Below are positions 58,238 through 64,000 of a stretch of 64,000 nucleotides of DNA, piece after piece; position 1 is the first letter of the stretch; every line of letters starts with the position of its first letter. The DNA is from Lysinibacter cavernae (lineage in GTDB: Bacteria > Actinomycetota > Actinomycetes > Actinomycetales > Microbacteriaceae): the NCBI RefSeq assembly GCF_011758565.1, contig NZ_JAAMOX010000001.1:1465838-1529837 (forward strand), in the 5' to 3' direction. Position numbers and translations under genes: made by a program. Under the pieces are notes generated by a model that worked only from the letters and a program-made list of their open reading frames with translations, did not search any database and was not told where the DNA came from.

Positions 58238-59076
58238 GCTTCATCTCACCAGCGACCAACATCACCCTGAGTTCCTACACGCTCGGACTCACGACAGAGG
58301 TGCCGTTCCGCGAACGCGTGCGCGCTGCCGCAGAGGCTGGCTTCTCCGGCGTTGGGCTCCGCGTTGAGAACTATGTTGCGGCACAGGCAGAGGGGCTTTC
58401 AGACAGCGACATGCTCGCCACCCTCGACGAGTACAACATCCGGGTAACGGAGGTTGAATACCTCACCGGCTGGGGACCAGAGCTCGTGTCAACCGATGCG
58501 GAGATCACAAAGGAGGCCAACGCCTTTCATATGTGCCAACTGTTCGGCGTAGCGCAGGTCAACGTTGGGCTCCTTGAACAGTTGGATCACGCATCCATCG
58601 TGGATGCGCTCACCGCGCTCTGCGACAGGGCCGGCAGCATCATCATTGCGGTCGAATACATGCCCTACAGCGGCATCCCAAACATTCCGGAGGCATGGGC
58701 CATCATCGAGGCGACGGGAAAGGCGAATGCGCATCTCTTGGTTGATACCTGGCATTGGGCACGCGCAGGCCAGACGTCAGCCGACCTCGCGCGAGTTCCC
58801 GCCGACCGCATCGTTTCGGTGCAGCTGTGCGACGTGCTTGAGCACGCAATGACACCACTCAGGGTTGAGTCGCTGCACCACCGCCTGCTACCAGGGTTGG
58901 GCTGGGGCGACCCTGTTGGGATGCTGCGAGCGCTCGAACAACACGGGGCAACCCCAAACGTGGTCACGGTTGAGGTCATCTCCGACGAGCTCGCAGCCAA
59001 AGGCATCGACGAGGCCGCTCGGGTCGCCTACACCGCAACGCGGTCGGTACTCAACGAAGCGTCAAAGCAGAGCTAA
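58234..59076 (+). CDS. Sugar phosphate isomerase/epimerase family TIM barrel protein
   Basis: 280 residues, AP endonuclease 2-like barrel (IolE/IolI group). Metal-site segments: VEYLTGWGP, AVEYMPYSGIPN (Glu near 145), LLVDTWHWARAGQ (Asp, His), VQLCDVLEHA, and VTVEVISDEL near the end. Isomerase, epimerase or dehydratase on sugar or inositol-like compounds. Last gene of the operon; its TAA ends 2 nt before the stop codon of the convergent RCC1 gene, with no room for a terminator. Confidence 0.9.
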   Translation: MSFISPATNITLSSYTLGLTTEVPFRERVRAAAEAGFSGVGLRVENYVAAQAEGLSDSDMLATLDEYNIRVTEVEYLTGWGPELVSTDAEITKEANAFHMCQLFGVAQVNVGLLEQLDHASIVDALTALCDRAGSIIIAVEYMPYSGIPNIPEAWAIIEATGKANAHLLVDTWHWARAGQTSADLARVPADRIVSVQLCDVLEHAMTPLRVESLHHRLLPGLGWGDPVGMLRALEQHGATPNVVTVEVISDELAAKGIDEAARVAYTATRSVLNEASKQS

Positions 59077-59078
59077 CC

Positions 59079-60407
59079 CTAGAGAACTGCGGCCTGAGTA
59101 AGCCCTGTTGTGACGCTGCTCCCATTTCCGAAGAGATAATAGCCCGCGTAACCCCAGGCATGGGCATAGCCGTTGGTATCAAGGGCGATGCACGTACCTG
59201 AGCCGCAGGAGACGAAGTCAATTGCGGCGCCGGCAAGGCTACTGGTCGCTCGCTCAATTGGGGTGGGTTCTGGAGTAGACGAAGAGACTGGCCCTTGGGC
59301 AAGGCCACCAGTAAAGTCAGACCCCCAGCTGTAGAGAACCCCGTTGGTTGCTAACGCGAAAGTAACGGAGCCCGATACCGTGTCGATTTGTTTGATCTTG
59401 AGACTGGCAAGGGCACCCCTGTCGTTGACACGAACAGGCTTAAGGTACGGGTCTGTGCTGACAAGGCCAAGGCCGAGTTGCCCATTTCGGTTGTTCCCCC
59501 AGGAGAACAGCGAGCCCTCTGCATCAAGGGCAACGCTGTAGCCCGCTGAGGCCGCGATCTGCACAACCTTGGTGAGCCCAGATACTGCGATTGGCAAAGA
59601 GCTTGAGAGAGCGCTGCCGATGCCTAGTTGGCCGCTCGAGCCGAGACCCCACGCGTAGAGGGTGCCTGAACTGTCAATCGCCAGCGCGTGACTCTGCGTC
59701 AGCACGCAGGCGGTAATCACCTTTCCGCTGAGCGCCGTCACCAGAGCGGGAACAGACTGAGCTGAGAGTGTTCCAAGGCCAAGCCGACCGCTCGTGTTGA
59801 CGCCCCACGAGTGAAGACCACCGGTGGTATCGATGGCCATGGCCCCGTCGGAGGCAACACACATCGAGGCGAGACGCTTACCAGCAAGCGAGCCTGACGT
59901 GAGACCGCGTTGCGGAAGATCAAAACGCGCCGTGACGGCGCTTCCGTTCCCAAACAGGCCGTCCGTGTTTGTTCCCCAGAAATAGCCGATGCCTTGGTTA
60001 TCAATTCCGAACGATGCTTTGTCCCCAGAGTAAATCTTCTCAAAGGTGTTGCCAGCGAGCGCTGGCGTCTCGGTGATGTCATTCAGGCGACTGAGCTCGG
60101 TAACGGCTACACCGCCACCAAATCGGCGGTCGCCCCAGGCCAGCCATCGTTTGTCAGGCAGACGGCCATAACCAGCGTACGTACCGGTCTCGACGGTGGT
60201 CAGGACCTGGCGCGTCTGAACCGAAATGGCCGTCGAGGGCTGCGCGAAATCCTGATCGATATAGGCTGCATCAGTGACAGGGCCGAACGCCAGCGTCGAG
60301 CCCGCAGCGATCAGACCGGCAGCGACCAGCAATTTACTGACGCGACCAATGACGCCGCGTTTGCGCTTGGCAGCGTGATCCCCAACATGCACGGGATTAT
60401 CCAGCAC
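59079..60407 (-). CDS. RCC1 beta-propeller exoprotein with SipW-type signal sequence
   Basis: 442 residues, secreted. Basic KRKRG start, hydrophobic LLVAAGLIAAGSTLAFGPVT, then VTDAAYIDQDFAQ, the same T-x-A-A-Y/D boundary as the two exported proteins near 33-35 kb. The mature part has seven RCC1-type repeats: AWGDRRFGG, YFWGTNTDGLFGNGS, SWGVNTSGRLGLGT, YAWGLGSSGQLGIGS, FSWGNNRNGQLGLGL, YSWGSDFTGGLAQG, HAWGYAGYYLFGNGS, so a full propeller. Start GTG 60407 with ggggag upstream; the frame runs on to 60497. No cell-wall anchor seen. Function of secreted RCC1 proteins is unknown. Confidence 0.85.
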   Translation of the reverse strand: MLDNPVHVGDHAAKRKRGVIGRVSKLLVAAGLIAAGSTLAFGPVTDAAYIDQDFAQPSTAISVQTRQVLTTVETGTYAGYGRLPDKRWLAWGDRRFGGGVAVTELSRLNDITETPALAGNTFEKIYSGDKASFGIDNQGIGYFWGTNTDGLFGNGSAVTARFDLPQRGLTSGSLAGKRLASMCVASDGAMAIDTTGGLHSWGVNTSGRLGLGTLSAQSVPALVTALSGKVITACVLTQSHALAIDSSGTLYAWGLGSSGQLGIGSALSSSLPIAVSGLTKVVQIAASAGYSVALDAEGSLFSWGNNRNGQLGLGLVSTDPYLKPVRVNDRGALASLKIKQIDTVSGSVTFALATNGVLYSWGSDFTGGLAQGPVSSSTPEPTPIERATSSLAGAAIDFVSCGSGTCIALDTNGYAHAWGYAGYYLFGNGSSVTTGLTQAAVL

Positions 60408-60639
60408 AGTATTCTCCCCAGATTCAACGTTTGACGGTCTCCCCAGACCAGAACGAACTCTTCGTCCACAGTTCAGTGCTCGAAGTATGAAATACATTAC
60501 AGACTGAGGGTGTGTTTTTCATGAACGGATCGGAACCACGTTTTCTGCAGCGACGTGGGGGCATCAATCCGGTAGTCTTGCACCGGCTGGGCAGGGCAGC
60601 ATCCCAGTTCAACGATCACCCTGGAACGCGATAAACTCT

Positions 60640-61893
60640 GTGAGTATGTCGTCTGAACAGCATTCCTCCGGGCCACTCCGCAACTTCGACCAGTCGGCCA
60701 AACTCCGCAACGTGCTGTACGACATCCGCGGACCGGTGCAGGACCACGCCAGCAGGCTTGAAGCCGACGGCCACCGCATCCTCCGCCTCAACATCGGCAA
60801 CCCCGCCGTCTTCGGTTTTGACGCGCCAGATGCCATCGTGCGCGACATGGTCACGTCGTTGCCAACGGCCCAGGGATACTCCGATTCGAAAGGCATCATC
60901 TCCGCCCGTCGAGCCGTTGTCAACCACTACCAGGTGCGTGAAGGCTTCCCCTCGTTTGATGTTGAAGACGTGTACCTCGGCAACGGCGTCTCCGAGCTCA
61001 TCTCGTTTGCCCTCCAGGCGCTCCTCAACCCCGGCGACGAGATCCTCGTGCCGTCGCCCGACTACCCGCTCTGGACGGCATCCACCGTGCTCGCTGGCGG
61101 AACCCCTGTGCACTACGCGGCTTCGGAAGAACACGATTGGAATCCCGATCTCGCCGATATTGCAAGCAAGATTACTGATCGAACCAAGGCAATTGTTGTC
61201 ATCAACCCGAACAACCCAACGGGCGCCGTGTACTCCCCCGAGGTGCTCACAGGTATCGCCGAGCTCGCGCGCCAACACGGGCTCCTCATCTTCGCCGACG
61301 AGATCTACGACCGCATCCTCTACGACGAGGCGAAGCACACCTCGATCGCTTCGCTCGCGCCCGACGTGCTGTGCATCACGTTTAACGGCCTGTCAAAGAC
61401 GTACCGGGTTGCCGGATATCGCTCCGGGTGGATGGTCATCACCGGCCCACGCGAGCGGGCAACAAGCTACATCGAGGGACTCACGCTACTCTCCTCGATG
61501 CGGCTCTGCGCAAACGTCCCCGCCCAGCACGCAATCCAGGCGGCCCTTGGCGGCATCCAGAGCATTGACGCACTCATCGCCCCTGGCGGTCGACTCACGA
61601 GGCAGCGCGATGTCACCTGGGAGATGCTCAACACGATCCCTGGCGTTTCCTGCGTCAAGCCGAAGGGTGCGCTCTACGCGTTCCCACGGCTCGACCCAGA
61701 CGTGCACGAGATTCATGATGACGAGAAGTTTGTGCTGGATCTCCTCATCCACGAGCGCATCCTCGTGGTGCAGGGCACGGCGTTTAACTGGTCAAAGCCG
61801 GATCACTTCAGAATTGTGACGCTGCCGGAATCGGCTGATCTCAGCACGGCCATCGAACGAATCGGAAACTTCCTCTCGTCATACCGCCAGTAG
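60640..61893 (+). CDS. Pyridoxal phosphate-dependent aminotransferase (alanine transaminase type)
   Basis: 417 residues, fold type I, class I aminotransferase. PLP Lys in FNGLSKTYRVAGYRSGWM; NPNNPTGAVYSPEVL; ADEIYDRILYD; FDAPDAIVRDMV and GYSDSKGIISARRAV of the substrate arm. Resembles AlaA/AlaT of actinobacteria, making alanine from pyruvate and glutamate. Start GTG 60640 or ATG 60646; a TAAACT lies just upstream (N8 to the ATG), so a leaderless form is possible. Unrelated to the exoprotein genes on either side. Confidence 0.93.
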   Translation: MSMSSEQHSSGPLRNFDQSAKLRNVLYDIRGPVQDHASRLEADGHRILRLNIGNPAVFGFDAPDAIVRDMVTSLPTAQGYSDSKGIISARRAVVNHYQVREGFPSFDVEDVYLGNGVSELISFALQALLNPGDEILVPSPDYPLWTASTVLAGGTPVHYAASEEHDWNPDLADIASKITDRTKAIVVINPNNPTGAVYSPEVLTGIAELARQHGLLIFADEIYDRILYDEAKHTSIASLAPDVLCITFNGLSKTYRVAGYRSGWMVITGPRERATSYIEGLTLLSSMRLCANVPAQHAIQAALGGIQSIDALIAPGGRLTRQRDVTWEMLNTIPGVSCVKPKGALYAFPRLDPDVHEIHDDEKFVLDLLIHERILVVQGTAFNWSKPDHFRIVTLPESADLSTAIERIGNFLSSYRQ

Positions 61894-61906
61894 GCCCACG
61901 ACGCGG

Positions 61907-63106
61907 CTACCGGCTACCGACTGTCTCGCCTCGTGGCAGCGCCGAGACGAGCGGAGTGGCAGCGACGCCGGCGCGGTAGGCATCGATATTCGCTTGGTTG
62001 TCGCTAAAGATCCAGTCAGATTTTCCGCCCGTTTTTACGGTCGTTTGGAACCAGACAAACCCGACAATATTGGGGTCTGAGTTGACGTAGCTAAACAGGC
62101 TGGAGATAAAGGCCGTTTTCCCTCCGTAGGATTGGGCCCCAACCTCGGTCAGCATGGTCCGTTTGGTGCTGAACGTGCGGATGACCCCGAGGGTCGGACC
62201 AAACAGCTCGTTTGCCGTGGCCTCGCCGACGCTATACCCGGTTATTCCGGTGAAATCGACGTAGTCGTCGCCGGGGTAGAGCGGCTGAAGTGGGACCGAG
62301 GATTCGGGGATTGCGCGCTGTACGTTAACGGACCAGATCCAGGCAACGTTATCGGCCTGCTCCTCTGCGAAGATATCGTGCACGTGACGCCAGACGGCAA
62401 CGTATTGTTCCGCGGTATTGCCGTTGACCCCAACAGACCACGGGTACCACTTGCCATTCATCTCGTGGTTAAGACGAAGCAGCACCGTCTTGTCATAAGC
62501 CGCGACATCGTCGGCAAAGTCCCGAATGTAGCCGTCGAACTGTCCGTTGAGAATATTCTGGAGCGAGTAGTTTGGGTCTGCTGTTGGCGACCCTTTTGCC
62601 CAACTTTCCCACGAGATCATGGGAAACGCGCCCTTTGCGTACGCGGCGTCGGCGCCGTCAATTCGAAACGGCTCATCCCATTTGGTGAAAAAATTGATGA
62701 CGTTTGGTGACGCGCCCGCGAGCTCAACATAGTTGTCGTATTCCTGTTGGCCGTAGGGCAACCCGTTTGAGAAAACGCCGACGACCTTATTTGGTGAGAC
62801 CGCGAGTGCCTCTGGCGAAAGCGAAACGTTGCCCAACTCGGAAGCGCTAGGAACCGCAGAGGGGTCGCCGGATGGGGTCGGAGGCGTGGCACGTTCGGCA
62901 CCCGGCGTCGGCGTTGCGGACGGCACCGGCGACCCAACGAGTTGACCTGCCTCGGCCGGCGAGCTATTGGTGATGCCAGCGAGGGTTTGCCCGTCGGCCA
63001 GCAGCACCGTTGCGGAAACCGCGATGAGCACAACTCCGGCGAGCACAAAGTGCCGCATGCTGTTCCGTTTCGCACGGAGCTCTGAACGCCTGGGAAGTTG
63101 TGTCAT
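61907..63106 (-). CDS. GH26-like glycoside hydrolase (beta-mannanase type), exported
   Basis: 399 residues. Basic N-terminus, hydrophobic helix FVLAGVVLIAVSATVLL (about 20-36; uncleaved anchor or signal), a Pro/Ser/Thr linker (45-95), then a glycoside hydrolase TIM barrel: MISWESWAKGSPTADPNYSLQNILNGQFDGYIRDFADDVAAYDKTVLLRLNHEMNGKWYPWSVGVNG, with acid/base Glu215 (NHEMNG) and nucleophile Glu321 (MLTEVGAQ), and WIWSVNVQ between. ATG directly abuts the TAA of the glycosyltransferase gene, so it is in the same operon and probably trims, releases or edits the polymer that the transferase makes. Confidence 0.88.
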   Translation of the reverse strand: MTQLPRRSELRAKRNSMRHFVLAGVVLIAVSATVLLADGQTLAGITNSSPAEAGQLVGSPVPSATPTPGAERATPPTPSGDPSAVPSASELGNVSLSPEALAVSPNKVVGVFSNGLPYGQQEYDNYVELAGASPNVINFFTKWDEPFRIDGADAAYAKGAFPMISWESWAKGSPTADPNYSLQNILNGQFDGYIRDFADDVAAYDKTVLLRLNHEMNGKWYPWSVGVNGNTAEQYVAVWRHVHDIFAEEQADNVAWIWSVNVQRAIPESSVPLQPLYPGDDYVDFTGITGYSVGEATANELFGPTLGVIRTFSTKRTMLTEVGAQSYGGKTAFISSLFSYVNSDPNIVGFVWFQTTVKTGGKSDWIFSDNQANIDAYRAGVAATPLVSALPRGETVGSR

Positions 63107-64000
63107 TTAGATCAGTGTCCTGTCGGGTAGAACGGCAAGAGCGATTGACGCGAGGAGGAGAAGCCCGCCGAGCACCATCGGAACGTATAAACCAAGCCCA
63201 CGCTGTTGCTCGCCCCTAAACCCACCGTTGCGGGTGCCCCAGCCAGCATTGCGTGCACACTGAAAAAAGCCCCATACCCGGATGGGGATCAGCACAAACG
63301 TGTTGAGCAGCAAAAAGAGCGGGATCAGGCTGATATCGGCGGGCTGCCGGCCAAAATGCCGAGAGTAACGGAGCACAAGCGAAAGGACCGTCATGAGGAT
63401 GGCGAGGCCAAGCAAGAACACCAGGCCGGCGCCATGGGCGGGGAGCAAGAATTCTTCGTACAGATTGGTGTCTTTGGCAATGAACGGGACGATGAGCCAG
63501 CTCGTGACGCAGCCGAGGATCAGGAACGGCACAATAATGTCGGTGAGGTAGAAAAACGCAAGCATTGGAGCGTTGCGCAGCATCCACCAGCTCATGCGGA
63601 GCGTGTTGTACTGGGAACCCCTCGCCCAGCGAAACTGCTGCTTGGCGAGAACGCGAAATTCAGTTGGGGCATCGGTGTAGACCACGCTCGTGGACTGATA
63701 GACGGTCTTATAGCCGTCCTTGAGGGTGTAATTTGTGAGCGTACGGTCGTCGGAAACCTCAAGAAAAACGCCAAGAAACGTTTCGTTCATGAAGCGATCC
63801 ATGTTGCGCACGAGGATGCTTCTGCGGAAGGCAATCGTGCGGCCAGGGAGGCATCCGACCGTGCCGAGCCGCGACATCGCCGGCATTGAGTACTCTGACC
63901 GCACCGATTCCATCCAGTTTGCCCACCTCGTGAGCACATTGCGGGCCGGGTCGAGCACTCGCTGATTGGTGGTAACCCCTCCGATGGTTGCGTCGGCAAA
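63107..64000 (-). CDS. Membrane glycosyltransferase family 2 (polysaccharide synthase), 5' end outside the window
   Basis: 297 visible residues; the frame is open to base 64000, so the N-terminal part is missing. Seen: LGTVGCLPGRTIAFRRSIL, the processive GT2 motif EVSDDRTLTN (DD/ED region), KQQFRWARGSQYNT (Q-x-x-R-W of hyaluronan/cellulose/chitin synthase-type enzymes), then five hydrophobic helices (FFYLTDIIVPFLILG onwards). It polymerises or extends a surface polysaccharide and passes it through the membrane. Downstream and coupled to the GH26-like gene; the rest of the polysaccharide locus should lie beyond 64000. Confidence 0.88.
   Translation of the reverse strand, partial: FADATIGGVTTNQRVLDPARNVLTRWANWMESVRSEYSMPAMSRLGTVGCLPGRTIAFRRSILVRNMDRFMNETFLGVFLEVSDDRTLTNYTLKDGYKTVYQSTSVVYTDAPTEFRVLAKQQFRWARGSQYNTLRMSWWMLRNAPMLAFFYLTDIIVPFLILGCVTSWLIVPFIAKDTNLYEEFLLPAHGAGLVFLLGLAILMTVLSLVLRYSRHFGRQPADISLIPLFLLLNTFVLIPIRVWGFFQCARNAGWGTRNGGFRGEQQRGLGLYVPMVLGGLLLLASIALAVLPDRTLI

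Overview
The window reads as chromosomal DNA of a high-GC Gram-positive actinobacterium, most probably a member of Microbacteriaceae (genus not resolvable by eye). Three things support this. There are mycothiol genes (mycothiol S-conjugate amidase and a CGYC mycoredoxin). The block trhA / isoprenyl transferase / mca / small membrane protein / DUF4307 / greA matches actinobacterial gene order (compare Rv1080c-Rv1086 of M. tuberculosis). At least sixteen genes have a TANNNT -10 hexamer 6 or 7 nt before the start codon, the hallmark of leaderless transcripts.

Layout. 1-2.4 kb: poorly conserved, accessory-looking DNA (a truncated gene, a PH-domain protein, a doubtful ORF) ending at the 3' end of tRNA-Leu(UAG). 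2.8-9.8 kb: housekeeping genes (DedA, cation efflux, rph-rdgB, murI, a MarR/EVE pair with a clear operator, pncB, a lipoprotein). 9.9-12.7 kb: a three-gene overlapping operon for flavin-based trans-membrane electron transfer (FMN-binding lipoprotein, ApbE, NqrB/RnfD-like plus ferredoxin-reductase fusion). 13-31.4 kb: acyl-CoA dehydrogenase, prepilin peptidase, PhoH, isoprenyl transferase, TrhA, recQ-mca block, greA, ilvA, AI-2E exporter family protein, AlkZ/YcaQ glycosylase, aldehyde dehydrogenase, Pit phosphate transporter. 31.7-39 kb: AdhP, a pair of exported proteins with SipW-type signal sequences (TasA/camelysin-like and beta-propeller-like), aldo-keto reductase, Nudix hydrolase, S9 oligopeptidase, mycoredoxin. 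39-40.5 kb: small accessory islet with a WXG100-like protein and a lipoprotein. 40.5-51.4 kb: pfkA, SNF2 helicase, zapE, phosphatase, polar amino acid ABC transporter, M20 peptidase, HtpX and LemA. 51.5-59.1 kb: a divergent catabolic-looking cluster around an IclR regulator (PLP amino-acid deaminase/aldolase and sugar-lactone oxidase to the left; Gfo/Idh/MocA, KstD-type flavoprotein and TIM-barrel isomerase to the right). 59.1-64 kb: an RCC1 exoprotein with a SipW-type signal, an alanine-type aminotransferase, and a GH26-like exoenzyme coupled to a membrane glycosyltransferase that runs off the window.

Most likely to repay follow-up: the SipW-type exoprotein set (TasA-like fibre candidate plus two propeller proteins); the WXG100/lipoprotein pair; the four-enzyme flavin-linked catabolic cluster with no transporter; the ApbE-linked electron-transfer fusion; the leaderless promoter architecture; and a set of long, gene-specific inverted repeats between convergent genes, two of which share a core sequence and so may be a dispersed palindromic element. 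No CRISPR array, rRNA gene, intact insertion sequence or phage module was seen.
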